Below the pieces are notes generated by a model. It ran no database searches. It was not told the DNA's origin and saw only the letters and a program-made list of their open reading frames with translations. Position numbers and translations under genes: made by a program. 64,000 bases of DNA from Roseovarius albus (lineage in GTDB: Bacteria > Pseudomonadota > Alphaproteobacteria > Rhodobacterales > Rhodobacteraceae), in contig NZ_FWFX01000005.1 in assembly GCF_900172335.1 (NCBI RefSeq), positions 62,001-126,000 of the forward strand, given 5' to 3'. Numbering within the stretch: position 1 is the first letter of the stretch; each line of letters begins with the position of its first letter. Below, in pieces: positions 23,252-32,623 of this stretch.

Positions 23252-26248
23252 ATGTTGGGGCATTGGGCAACGGTCTTGCAATCGCAATGGGGCATCTCGG
23301 CAAATCTAAGCCGGTTAGACGGTGAATATGACCTGAACTTTCTGGCCTCTGCAGATGATGGCCAGCGCTATATTCTCAAAGCCATGCGCCCCGGTTGTGA
23401 GGCAGGGTTGGTTGATTTGCAGGCCCAGACATTGGCACACATCGCACAAAACGCACCAGACCTGCCATTCCCCCGCGTTGTCCCAACACAAAGTGGACAA
23501 ATGTTAATCGAAGTCGCCGATGAAGGCGGAAAAGCCAGATTGGCCTGGGTACAGGTTTGCTTGGCAGGCCAGTGTTACGCCAAGTCGGAGCCAAAGTCGC
23601 TCGATCTCATAGAGAATCTGGGACACGTACTCGGAGAAACAGACAAGGTTCTGGAAAGCTTCCAACATCCAGAACTAGGGCGGGATTTCAAATGGAACTT
23701 GATGCAAGCCGATTGGATCAATGATCACCTTGACGCCATTGGCAAACCAGAACGTAGGGATTTGATCGCAGACATCGCCTCTGGTTTTTCTGACGTTAAG
23801 GGCCGATTGGATGCCCAACCATTGCAAGCCATCCACAATGACGCCAATGACTACAATATTCTGGTTAAAGGCCATTTATCTGAGCCGCGAATTGTCTCAG
23901 GCCTGATCGATCTTGGCGACATGTGCGCCGCCCCGCGCGTCTGTGATTTGGCCATCGCAGGGGCTTACATTGTGCTGGACCATCGTAACCCCGAACAGGC
24001 GCTTGCCGCGTTCGTGCGAGGCTATCATGAGGCAAATCCCTTATCGGCGGGTGAGGTGAGCCTGATCTGGCCGCTATTGCGCATGCGCTTGGCTGTCTCA
24101 GTTGTGAATTCCACACTGATGGCGGTAGAAAACCCAAACGATCCCTATGTGACAATTTCACAGGCTCCTGCTTGGCGGCTACTTGAAAATGACACCATCA
24201 ACGGGGATCTAATGTCAGCGCGTTTGCGGGCGGCTTGCGGGCTACCCGTGACCGATGGGGCAGAACGCATTCACGCCTTTCTCAATGATCAACGTGGGGA
24301 GTTTGCGCATCTTTTCGGACAAAGTCTGTCTGATACGCCAATGGGGTCTTTGTCCGTTGAAAACTCAACATGGCCGCAAAATCCGTTTCACATGCCGCTG
24401 GAAGAGGCCGCGCGTGTCGGCGAAGAGTTCGGCCCCGAATGGTGGCTAGGCTACTACAACGAGCCGCGCCTGATTTATGCGGAACCGGGTTTCCGCAAGG
24501 GCCCTTGGAAGGCCAGTGACCGCCGCACCGTTCATCTGGCTGTTGATGTCTTTACACCCGAAGGGACAGCCCTCTATGCACCAATGGATGCGACTGTCGA
24601 AGTTGTCGAAGACCGCGACAACCACCTCGACTATGGCGGGGTTGTTATTTTGTACCACGAAACGCCTGATGGGGATGGGTTTTACACACTCTACGGCCAT
24701 CTGGACCCCGAGCTTTGCGATCGCCTGAAACCGGGGGATAAAATTGCAAAGGGCGAGGCTTTCGCCAAGTTGGGCGATCCCACACAAAATGGCGGCTGGT
24801 CCCCACATGTACATTTCCAATTGGCCCTGACCACGGTGGGGATGGAGGCCAATTGGCCCGGCGTCGGCGACCCAGACGAAATGTACCTTTGGCACGCGGT
24901 TTGCCCAAACCCGGCGGCGCTTTTGAATCTGCCGGATGAAAAGGTGTTCTATCGACCAACCGACAAGCAACAAATCAAACAAGGGCGGCAAGATCATTTC
25001 GGGCAAAACCTGACCCTGACCTACGATGATCCGGTGATGCTGGTTCGCGGTTGGAAACATCACATGTTTGATGAATGGGGGCGGCCGTATTTGGACGCCT
25101 ACAACAATGTCCCGCACGTCGGCCATGCCCACCCGCGCATTCAGGCCGTGGCCGCGGATCAGCTGAAACGGATGAATTCGAACACGCGCTATCTGCATCC
25201 GGCGCAAACGGCCTTTGCTGACAAGATTCTGTCGAAGCTGCCTGATCATCTCGAGGTTTGCTTTTTTGTTAATTCCGGTACCGAAGCCAATGAGCTGGCC
25301 TTGCGGCTTGCCCGCGCGCATACCGGCGCCAAAGGCATGGTGACACCGGATCATGGTTATCACGGCAATACTACCGGCGTAATCGATATTTCTGCATACA
25401 AGTTCAATGCACCGGGAGGCATTGGCCAATCTGATTGGGTCGAATTGGTCGAGGTGGCGGATGACTATCGCGGTTCTTTCAAAAGAGATGATCCAGATCG
25501 CGCCCAGAAATTTGCCGATCTCATCGACCCGGCCATCGCCAGCCTTCAACAAAAGGGCCGTGGCCTTGCGGGGTTCATTGCCGAAACATTTCCTTCAGTC
25601 GGTGGGCAGATCATTCCACCCCAAGGGTATCTTGCTGCCGTTTACGAAAAGATCCGCGCTGCCGGAGGGGTTTGCATCGCAGATGAAGTGCAAACCGGCT
25701 TGGGGCGTTTGGGCGACTATTACTTTGGATTTGAGCGTCAAGGCGCGGTGCCTGACATCGTGGTCTTGGGAAAACCCATCGGCAACGGTCATCCGTTAGG
25801 TGCGTTGGTCACCACCCGCGCCATCGCCGAAAGTTTCGCCAAAGGACCAGAGTTTTTCTCGACCTTCGGCGGCTCCACTCTGTCGTGCCGCATTGGCAAA
25901 GAGGTGTTGGACATAGTTGATGACGAAGGATTGCAAGAGAATGCCCGCCGGATGGGCGAACGACTGAAGCAGGGTTTAGAACAGATGGAAACTGAATTTG
26001 CCTGTGTTGGTGATGTACGTGGTATGGGCCTGTTTCTGGGGGTTGAACTAATCAATCCCGATGGAAGTGAAGGCACAGCAATCTGCAAATACATTAAAAA
26101 CCGCATGCGGGATCATCGTATCTTGATCGGTAACGAAGGGCCCAAGGACAATATTCTGAAAATTCGTCCCCCCCTGACGATTGAGGCGGAAGACGTGAAG
26201 ATGATTTTGCGAAGTCTGCGCTCTGTGCTGCAAGAAGTGCAGGTCTGA
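23252..26248 (+). CDS. Fusion: APH-type kinase + M23 peptidase-like domain + class III aminotransferase/phospholyase
   Basis: 998 residues, three domains. Residues 1 to about 330: aminoglycoside phosphotransferase/hydroxylysine kinase fold, with catalytic HNDAND (Asp197, Asn202) and metal motif DLGD (220-223). About 400-560: LytM/M23-type domain with all zinc ligands kept (His428, Asp432, His483, His519, His521). About 590-998: class III PLP enzyme with DEVQTG and PLP-binding Lys841 in GKPIGNGHP, most like ethanolamine-phosphate or phospho-hydroxylysine phospholyases. There is no signal peptide, so the M23 part is presumably cytosolic and its role is unclear. A kinase plus phospholyase would phosphorylate and then eliminate phosphate from an amino alcohol or hydroxy-amino acid (inference). 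GGAG lies 8 bases before the ATG; the TRAP operon ends 80 bases upstream and may import the substrate. Confidence 0.88.
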   Translation: MLGHWATVLQSQWGISANLSRLDGEYDLNFLASADDGQRYILKAMRPGCEAGLVDLQAQTLAHIAQNAPDLPFPRVVPTQSGQMLIEVADEGGKARLAWVQVCLAGQCYAKSEPKSLDLIENLGHVLGETDKVLESFQHPELGRDFKWNLMQADWINDHLDAIGKPERRDLIADIASGFSDVKGRLDAQPLQAIHNDANDYNILVKGHLSEPRIVSGLIDLGDMCAAPRVCDLAIAGAYIVLDHRNPEQALAAFVRGYHEANPLSAGEVSLIWPLLRMRLAVSVVNSTLMAVENPNDPYVTISQAPAWRLLENDTINGDLMSARLRAACGLPVTDGAERIHAFLNDQRGEFAHLFGQSLSDTPMGSLSVENSTWPQNPFHMPLEEAARVGEEFGPEWWLGYYNEPRLIYAEPGFRKGPWKASDRRTVHLAVDVFTPEGTALYAPMDATVEVVEDRDNHLDYGGVVILYHETPDGDGFYTLYGHLDPELCDRLKPGDKIAKGEAFAKLGDPTQNGGWSPHVHFQLALTTVGMEANWPGVGDPDEMYLWHAVCPNPAALLNLPDEKVFYRPTDKQQIKQGRQDHFGQNLTLTYDDPVMLVRGWKHHMFDEWGRPYLDAYNNVPHVGHAHPRIQAVAADQLKRMNSNTRYLHPAQTAFADKILSKLPDHLEVCFFVNSGTEANELALRLARAHTGAKGMVTPDHGYHGNTTGVIDISAYKFNAPGGIGQSDWVELVEVADDYRGSFKRDDPDRAQKFADLIDPAIASLQQKGRGLAGFIAETFPSVGGQIIPPQGYLAAVYEKIRAAGGVCIADEVQTGLGRLGDYYFGFERQGAVPDIVVLGKPIGNGHPLGALVTTRAIAESFAKGPEFFSTFGGSTLSCRIGKEVLDIVDDEGLQENARRMGERLKQGLEQMETEFACVGDVRGMGLFLGVELINPDGSEGTAICKYIKNRMRDHRILIGNEGPKDNILKIRPPLTIEAEDVKMILRSLRSVLQEVQV

Positions 26249-26262
26249 AATCCAAATAAGAA

Positions 26263-26290
26263 AGGCGCCCCGATTTTTATCGAGACGCCT
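26263..26290. terminator. Bidirectional hairpin between convergent genes
   Basis: AGGCG ... CGCCT outer stem with an inner CGA-TTTTTA-TCG stem, between the stops of the fusion enzyme and degP. Imperfect and with no long T-run, so a moderate candidate. Confidence 0.4.
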
Positions 26291-26317
26291 CCACGAGGTA
26301 GGTCTGTTACGACCTGG

Positions 26318-27790
26318 CTATTCGTCATCTTCCAGCGAAAGTGCGACAAAACGTGGATCTCCGCCACGACGCACCAGCAGTAAAATTGATTTACGTCCAG
26401 CGTCCTTGGCTTCGCTGATCCGGTCTTCCAGATCCTGAATGCTGGTGACATTCTGCTGCCCTGCTTCGGTGATCAAATCACCAGCGCGCATACCTTTTTC
26501 ATATGCTTCCGACAGCGAATCCAGATCGCGCACCACTAAACCTTTGGCATCATCAGCCAGATCAAGTTGGCTTCGCAGATCGCCATTCAGCTCACTCAAT
26601 TCCATGTCGAGAACGGTTTTCTCGGTTGGGGCCACTTCTTCTTCGCCGTCATCGGCACCTTCTTCCTCTGCGGTGCCTTCTGCGGCCTCTCGGCGCCCCA
26701 ACGTGATTTTCAAAGTTTGGGTTTTCCCATCGCGGAACACCACAACACGAACGGTTTTACCAACTTCGCTGTTTCCAACTTCGCGTACGAGGCCACGGGT
26801 ATCTTTCACGTCCTTACCGTCGAAAGACATGATCACATCGCCAGACAGAACACCCGCTTCGGACGCCGGCCCTTCTGGGACATCGGTAACCAGGGCGCCA
26901 GCCGCCTTTTCCAAGCCAATAGCCTCGGCCACATCTTCGGTCACATCCTGAATACGCACACCCAGCCATCCACGGCGGGTTTCTCCAAATTCCTGCAGTT
27001 GGTCAACGACCCGGGTCACAACATTTGAAGCCATCGAAAAGCCGATGCCGATGGAACCGCCATTTGGGGACAGAATGGCCGTGTTCACGCCGATCACTTC
27101 GCCATCAAGATTGAACAGAGGACCGCCTGAGTTGCCTTGGTTAATCGCCGCGTCAGTCTGGATGTAATCATCGTAGGTACCGCTCAGTGCACGGTTTCGG
27201 GCGGAAACAATGCCCGCGCTGACCGAGAATCCCTGACCCAGCGGATTACCCATTGCGACAACCCAATCACCGACGCGCGCGGTATCGCTATCGCCGAATT
27301 TGACAAACGGCAGCGGTTCCTCAGCTTCGACTTTCAGCAGCGCGATATCGGTTTTAGGATCCGTACCGATCACCTCGGCCTTCAACTCCTCGCCAGAGTA
27401 AAACTCGATGATGATTTCATCAGCGGCTTGAATGACGTGGTTGTTGGTGACCACAAATCCGTCTTCGGAAATGACAAAGCCTGAACCCAGCGCCTGTGTC
27501 CGCTGTGGACGATCGCCTTGGCCGTTACGGTCACGGAATTCGCGGAAAAAATCCTCGAACGGAGAGCCTTCGGGGACAATCGGGGAGGGTCCACCATCCG
27601 CAACAACAGTCGACGTTGTGATATTTACAACAGATGGGCTGATGCTTTCGGCCAAATCGGCAAAGCTCTCGGGGCGGGCATTTGCGGACAGCACCTGCAA
27701 GACCAGCATGGCAACAGCCAATACCAGGAACCAAAAAGACTGGAATATACGATGAACTAGATTTTCTGCTGTTGCTGTACGGGCTTTCAC
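26318..27790 (-). CDS. degP: Do-family periplasmic serine protease (DegP/HtrA)
   Basis: Periplasmic protease/chaperone for misfolded envelope proteins. About 490 residues. N-terminal membrane/signal segment (about 18-36), catalytic triad His118 (TNNHV), Asp148 (KTDIALL) and Ser221 (QGNSGGPL), and two PDZ domains separated by an acidic Glu-rich linker (about residues 365-385). The frame extends to a GTG at 27844, but GTG 27790 is preferred because AAAGGAG lies 8 bases before it and the extra 18 residues are Cys-rich and unlike a leader. It lies downstream of DUF2065-hflC-hflK on the same strand, a common arrangement of FtsH modulators with DegP. DegQ-type naming is equally possible. Confidence 0.93.
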   Translation of the reverse strand: MKARTATAENLVHRIFQSFWFLVLAVAMLVLQVLSANARPESFADLAESISPSVVNITTSTVVADGGPSPIVPEGSPFEDFFREFRDRNGQGDRPQRTQALGSGFVISEDGFVVTNNHVIQAADEIIIEFYSGEELKAEVIGTDPKTDIALLKVEAEEPLPFVKFGDSDTARVGDWVVAMGNPLGQGFSVSAGIVSARNRALSGTYDDYIQTDAAINQGNSGGPLFNLDGEVIGVNTAILSPNGGSIGIGFSMASNVVTRVVDQLQEFGETRRGWLGVRIQDVTEDVAEAIGLEKAAGALVTDVPEGPASEAGVLSGDVIMSFDGKDVKDTRGLVREVGNSEVGKTVRVVVFRDGKTQTLKITLGRREAAEGTAEEEGADDGEEEVAPTEKTVLDMELSELNGDLRSQLDLADDAKGLVVRDLDSLSEAYEKGMRAGDLITEAGQQNVTSIQDLEDRISEAKDAGRKSILLLVRRGGDPRFVALSLEDDE

Positions 27791-27935
27791 GCCGGGTTCT
27801 CCTTTGCCACAAGTGGAGCAATGTGAGGCAACTGTAAAAGTCACCAGATTTCTTTAACTATTTAGTCGCTCACGATCAGATCGCAAATTGCACGACAACT
27901 GGTCACAGCCATGTGATCGTTCTAACACCTAAAAC

Positions 27936-28130
27936 TCATGCGCCAAGGTATTTTGCGACCCACACCAACAAAACACCCAGCGCCACAGCAATCAACCCCA
28001 TCATACGCCTGCTGCTTTCAGGCATTTCCTTGAATGCTTCAAGAAGCTGCTCAACAAGAGAAGGGGCCAGTGCATAGACCAGCCCCTCAATCACCAGCAC
28101 TAGCCCGATGGCCAGAAGAATTATACTCAT
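27936..28130 (-). CDS. DUF2065 small membrane protein
   Basis: 64 residues with two membrane helices (about 3-20 and 43-60) separated by a short polar loop (ESSRRMMG). DUF2065 proteins are regularly encoded directly after hflC. The start overlaps the hflC stop by 4 bases. Function undescribed; probably an accessory of the HflKC complex (inference from context). Confidence 0.85.
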   Translation of the reverse strand: MSIILLAIGLVLVIEGLVYALAPSLVEQLLEAFKEMPESSRRMMGLIAVALGVLLVWVAKYLGA

Positions 28131-29008
28131 TGTTGTGACGACTGTCCTGTGGGCGACTTGAGATAGTTAAAGAACTCGGAATCCGGGCTCAGCACCATCG
28201 AACTGTTGCCACCACCAAGTGCTCGCTCGTAAGCAGAAAGTGATCTGTAGAACTCGAAAAACTCCGGATCTCTGCCATAGGCTTCAGCAAAGATCGCGTT
28301 GCGCTCAGCATCTGCTTCACCGCGAGTAATCTCAGCTTCGCGGCGCGCATCCGATACCAATTCGACCACGGTCCGATCCGCTTGCGCACGAATGCGTTGA
28401 GCTGCCTCTTTACCCCTTGCACGTTCATCGGTCGCCTCACGTTCTCGCTCAGCTTTCATCCGGTCGAAAGTGGCTTCAAGGTTTGCTTGTGGCAAGTCCG
28501 TCGCTTTCAGACGAACGTCAATCACATCAACACCCAGCGCACGTGCTTCGGCAATCGCACTATTGCGAATGCGCAGCATCAACGCAGCCCGGTCCGAGCT
28601 AAGTATGTCACGAGACGATACCGAACCAAGAACCTCACGTGTTTCTGCGCGAAGGATGCGATCAAGGCGATCTTCGGCAACAGGAATGCCGCCAACACCA
28701 ACGGCCTGGCGGAACTGTTCAAGATCTGAAATCCGATAGCGCGCAAAGGCATCTACAACCAATCGACGATCATCAAGTGGAGTAACTTCCAGCGGCTGAA
28801 CGTCAATAGAAAGGATACGGTCATCGTATCGAACAACTTCCTGAATCAGTGGAATCTTAAACGCCAATCCGGGTTCTTCTTTGACGGCAACCACACGACC
28901 GAACTGCAGAACCAAAGCGCGCTCCCTTTCATCCACGATAAAGATCGAAGACAGGCCTGCCGCGCCGAGGATAGCTAAGAGAATAAGGAAAATTGGTGAT
29001 TTACGCAT
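28127..29008 (-). CDS. hflC: HflC, modulator of FtsH protease
   Basis: SPFH/prohibitin-domain protein anchored in the inner membrane that with HflK forms the cage around FtsH. 293 residues: one N-terminal helix (about 6-24), then the band-7 domain (VDERERALVLQFG, YDDRILSIDVQ), a coiled-coil rich in Arg/Glu/Ala (ATFDRMKAEREREA) and the C-terminal EFYRSLSAYERAL segment typical of HflC. It starts at the hflK stop (one-base overlap) and overlaps DUF2065. Confidence 0.95.
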   Translation of the reverse strand: MRKSPIFLILLAILGAAGLSSIFIVDERERALVLQFGRVVAVKEEPGLAFKIPLIQEVVRYDDRILSIDVQPLEVTPLDDRRLVVDAFARYRISDLEQFRQAVGVGGIPVAEDRLDRILRAETREVLGSVSSRDILSSDRAALMLRIRNSAIAEARALGVDVIDVRLKATDLPQANLEATFDRMKAEREREATDERARGKEAAQRIRAQADRTVVELVSDARREAEITRGEADAERNAIFAEAYGRDPEFFEFYRSLSAYERALGGGNSSMVLSPDSEFFNYLKSPTGQSSQQ

Positions 29009-30141
29009 CAGTTGCTCCCCTCGCCAGAATTGCGGCGCAGTTCATTCAATGGCAGATATGGGACAACGCCTTGTCCTTGACCGGTCGAATTTTCGTCCAA
29101 AATAATCTTATCGACGTCGCCCAAAACTTGTTCCATTCGCTCCAAGTAAAGACGTTTCCGGGTCACTTCAGGCGCTTTGGAATACTCTTCCAAAACTGCA
29201 GAGAAACGGCTGGCCTCACCCTGGGCGCTATTGACTTGCTGTGCACGATAACCTTCGGCCTCTTCCAGAACTTGCGCGGCTTCACCACGCGCATCGGCTA
29301 GAACTTGGTTCGCGTAGGCATCGGCAACGTTTTGCAATCGGTCACGCTCTTGCGCAGCGGCCTGAACATCCCGAAATGAGGCGATCACATCCTGAGGAGG
29401 GTCGGCCTTGTCAAAGTTTACCCGAATGATGTTTACGCCTGAATCATAACTGTCCATCGTAGACTGGATCAACTCTTGCAGCCGATCCGCGATAATACCG
29501 CGATCCCGGTTGAGGATTGGAGCCAGTTCGCTTTGTGCAATAATCTCGCGCATCGCTGATTCCGACACGGCGCGGATCGTCTGACTTGGATCACGAAGGT
29601 TGAACAGATACCGAGCAGGATCGTTAATATTCCAAACAACCTGATAATCGATATCAACCACGTTTTCGTCACCGGTCAACATCAGGCCATCATCGCTTCC
29701 GCGAGCCCCGCCCATATCTTCGGTTTGTTCACGGGTGACTGGGATGACTTCAGCAGTCACAAAAGGCCATGGCGCAAAATTAAGACCTGGGTCACCAACG
29801 GAAGAAAACTCTCCCAAAAACAGCTCAACCGACTGCTCTTCAGGTTTGACTGTGTAAAAACTTGCAACCCCCCAAAGTACCGCAGCAGCTAATACGCCAA
29901 GGACAATCGTTCCCTTACCGAAACCAGGTCCGCCCTGGCCTGAGCCACCCTCACGGCCATCGCCACCTCTGCCGCCCATAAGGACGCGCAGGTGATCTTG
30001 GCCTTTTTTCATCAGCTCATCGATTTCAGGAATCTGAGGGCCGCCTTCGGGCGGGCGTTGGCCACCGCGATTTTTGTCATCGCCGTTGTTCCCGCCTGAG
30101 TTTCCGCCGCCGCCCCATGGGCCGCCAGAATGTCCAGCCAT
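29008..30141 (-). CDS. hflK: HflK, modulator of FtsH protease
   Basis: Partner of HflC around FtsH. 377 residues: a Gly/Asn-rich disordered N-terminus (first 70 residues, including a conserved WGGGGNSGG-like start), one membrane helix (about 78-95), the SPFH domain (KPEEQSVELFLGEF) and a coiled-coil C-terminal part (AQGEASRFSAVLEEY). First gene of the hflK-hflC-DUF2065 unit. The 69-base gap to gor upstream may hold the promoter. Confidence 0.95.
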   Translation of the reverse strand: MAGHSGGPWGGGGNSGGNNGDDKNRGGQRPPEGGPQIPEIDELMKKGQDHLRVLMGGRGGDGREGGSGQGGPGFGKGTIVLGVLAAAVLWGVASFYTVKPEEQSVELFLGEFSSVGDPGLNFAPWPFVTAEVIPVTREQTEDMGGARGSDDGLMLTGDENVVDIDYQVVWNINDPARYLFNLRDPSQTIRAVSESAMREIIAQSELAPILNRDRGIIADRLQELIQSTMDSYDSGVNIIRVNFDKADPPQDVIASFRDVQAAAQERDRLQNVADAYANQVLADARGEAAQVLEEAEGYRAQQVNSAQGEASRFSAVLEEYSKAPEVTRKRLYLERMEQVLGDVDKIILDENSTGQGQGVVPYLPLNELRRNSGEGSN

Positions 30142-30210
30142 CTATTCTCTTCCTTTGTTACCTCGCCTTTGCAGGCGCTTCTCTCTAACCTGTGCAGAAA
30201 AGCTGAAAAA

Positions 30211-31566
30211 TCAACCTGTCCGCACCGGAGTTTTCATGGTTACAATTTCTTCCGACATTGTGGGATGAACTGCAACCGTTCGATCAAAATCTTCCTTTGT
30301 AGCGCCCATTTTAACCGCTACACCCGCCAATTGGATCATTTCACCAGCGCCCGGCGCCACGATATGGCAGCCCAGAACCTTACGCGTGGCCTGGCTGACG
30401 ATCAGCTTCATCATCACCCTGGCGGCGCGCCCGGCAAAGCTTTGCTGCATCGGTTTGAACGACGTCGCATAAACTTCGATCGGCTCTTGCTCACGCGCGG
30501 CCTCTTCGCTCAGGCCCACAGTGCCAATCTCGGGCTGAGTGAAAATCGCGGTAGGGATCAGGTCATGATCCACTTTGGTCGGATTGCCGTTAAACACGGT
30601 TTCCACAAAAGCCATACCTTCGCGAATAGCGACCGGGGTCAGATTGACCCGGTCGGTCACATCACCCACGGCATAAACTGATGGCACAGAAGTTTGCGAA
30701 TACTCGTCAACGACGATCTCGCCCTTACGGCCAAGGTTCACACCAATTTCTTCCAGACCCATGTCGTCCGTGTTCGGATTGCGGCCTGTGGCGAACATCA
30801 CTTCTGAAAAGACTTTCTCAGATCCGTTGGTTGCCTTGACCTTATAGCCACCCTCAACGGGTTCCATCGACATGATGTTGGTGCCCAGGTGTAGATCAAT
30901 ACCTGCTGCGATCATTTCATCGGAAACCAGTCCGCGTGCTTCTTCATCAAAGCCACGCAGGATTTGCGCACCGCGATAGTATTGTGTCACATCAACGCCA
31001 AGGCCGTTCAGGATGCCCGCGAATTCACAAGCGATATAGCCACCACCGATGATCAGGATGGATTTTGGCAGCGCATCAAAATGGAACATATCATTGCTGG
31101 TTAGTCCGTGTTCGGCCCCCGGCAAATCTGGCTTCACTGGGCGGCCACCTGAAGCGATCAAAATGTGTTTTGCCGTTTTGCGCGTGCCATCCGCAAGCTC
31201 GACAGTGTGCGCGTCCGCCAATTTGGCGCGACTATCAAAAGTTTCGACGCCATTTGAATTCAAGATATTGCGATACACGCCTTCCAAACGGTCCAGCTCT
31301 GCATGAAGCTTGCCTTTGAACGCGTCCCAATTGAACCCGCCCGCATGCACAGTCCAACCATAGGCCTGCGCATCCGAAATATGGTCAGGATATTCGCTGG
31401 CAAAGACCATCAGCTTTTTGGGCACGCAGCCGCGGATCACACAGGTCCCGCCATATCGATCCTCTTCCGCCAATGCGACCCTAGCGCCACCTTGCGCGGC
31501 CACACGTGCGGCGCGCACCCCACCGGAGCCGCCACCAATTACAAAAAGATCATAGTCAAACGCCAT
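30211..31566 (-). CDS. gor: Glutathione-disulfide reductase
   Basis: FAD- and NADPH-dependent reduction of glutathione disulfide in the cytosol. 451 residues. FAD motif GGGSGG (11-16), redox disulfide Cys42/Cys47 in GGTCVIRGCVPKKL, NADPH fold GGGYIA, second FAD motif AVGDVTDRVNLTPVA, and C-terminal catalytic HPTMSEE. It lies 12 bases downstream of rpiA on the same strand, linking NADPH-producing pentose metabolism to redox defence (context inference). Confidence 0.95.
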   Translation of the reverse strand: MAFDYDLFVIGGGSGGVRAARVAAQGGARVALAEEDRYGGTCVIRGCVPKKLMVFASEYPDHISDAQAYGWTVHAGGFNWDAFKGKLHAELDRLEGVYRNILNSNGVETFDSRAKLADAHTVELADGTRKTAKHILIASGGRPVKPDLPGAEHGLTSNDMFHFDALPKSILIIGGGYIACEFAGILNGLGVDVTQYYRGAQILRGFDEEARGLVSDEMIAAGIDLHLGTNIMSMEPVEGGYKVKATNGSEKVFSEVMFATGRNPNTDDMGLEEIGVNLGRKGEIVVDEYSQTSVPSVYAVGDVTDRVNLTPVAIREGMAFVETVFNGNPTKVDHDLIPTAIFTQPEIGTVGLSEEAAREQEPIEVYATSFKPMQQSFAGRAARVMMKLIVSQATRKVLGCHIVAPGAGEMIQLAGVAVKMGATKEDFDRTVAVHPTMSEEIVTMKTPVRTG

Positions 31567-31578
31567 CGTACTTCGCCT

Positions 31579-32367
31579 TTAATCCTGAAGATCAGTGAAC
31601 AGGTTATCCGAGCCCTCAAACTCCAGACGGTCCTGCGCAATTGTGCCTTCGTTAATGTCACGTGTTTCCACCCGGCCATCACCATAACCAAGAATCACGA
31701 CATCGCAGATATCAATAAACAACCCGTTTTCAACCACTCCGGGGATCTGGTTTAAAACCATCGCCATCTGGTGCGGGTTTCCAATTCGGCCCAAATGCAG
31801 ATCAAGAATGTAGTTTCCCTCGTCCGTCACAAACGGCTTGTCGTCGTTCATACGAAGCGTAACATCCTGTCCCAGCACATCCATGCTAACCAATAGCTCT
31901 TCGGCTAAGGACTTAGAAGTCTTCCAGCCAAAGGGGATGACTTCGATTGGCAAAGGAAAAGCGCCAAGGCTCTCTACTTCTTTGCCAACATCGGCTATCA
32001 CGATCATTTGATCGCTGGCTGTGGCGACAATCTTTTCCTGAAGCAGGGCGCCACCACCACCTTTGATCAGATTCAACTCTTGATCAAATTCGTCGGCGCC
32101 ATCAATCGTCAGATCCAGCCATTTGGCCTCATCCAGCGTGACCACTTCGATACCAACGTCGCGCGCCAGCTCTGCGGTGCGGGTGGATGTTGGCACGCCT
32201 TTGATTTTGAGCCCATCATTGCGCACCAAGTCACCCAGACAGCGCACCATCCACGCCGCCGTACTTCCGGTGCCCAAACCAACACGCATTCCATCTTCGA
32301 TAAAATCAACCGCTCGTTTTGCAGCTACAAATTTGGCTTTGTCGATGGGCGACAGTTCTCCGGTCAT
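31579..32367 (-). CDS. rpiA: Ribose-5-phosphate isomerase A
   Basis: Interconverts ribose 5-phosphate and ribulose 5-phosphate; also serves the Calvin cycle where present. 262 residues. Motifs: GLGTGSTAAW phosphate loop, DGADEFD with the conserved aspartates, and KGGGGALLQEKI with the catalytic lysine and glutamate. It is followed by gor after 12 bases. The 256-base region between it and sdaA is divergent and presumably holds both promoters; nothing else specific was seen there. Confidence 0.95.
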   Translation of the reverse strand: MTGELSPIDKAKFVAAKRAVDFIEDGMRVGLGTGSTAAWMVRCLGDLVRNDGLKIKGVPTSTRTAELARDVGIEVVTLDEAKWLDLTIDGADEFDQELNLIKGGGGALLQEKIVATASDQMIVIADVGKEVESLGAFPLPIEVIPFGWKTSKSLAEELLVSMDVLGQDVTLRMNDDKPFVTDEGNYILDLHLGRIGNPHQMAMVLNQIPGVVENGLFIDICDVVILGYGDGRVETRDINEGTIAQDRLEFEGSDNLFTDLQD

Positions 32368-32623
32368 GGCAGTGACTCCAAAATGTTTTGCGTTTTATAA
32401 CAACTTCTCGGCCACGTGCGAGGGGGGCAGCGTTGATTTTAAGCGGAAATCGCGAATTCTCTTTAGGCCTCTTTCAGCGAACGCTATCCATTTTCAACTT
32501 GGTATTCCGGAAATGCCGTCTTAGATTCCCTTCAAAGGTATGAAGCGTCGCATTTAACATTCCCAATTGCGTAAAAATCAGGCAATACCAACCCAAACTG
32601 GCCAGGCCATGGAGACTTAGCGA

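Noticed and set aside
24446-25552. 368-codon open frame on the minus strand
   Set aside because: Antisense shadow of the fusion enzyme; no ribosome site and no recognisable motif, while the plus-strand gene shows three intact catalytic domains.
32368-32623. 256-base divergent gap before sdaA, checked for a riboswitch
   Set aside because: No glycine, TPP or other recognisable riboswitch core and no tRNA or hairpin with a T-run was found.
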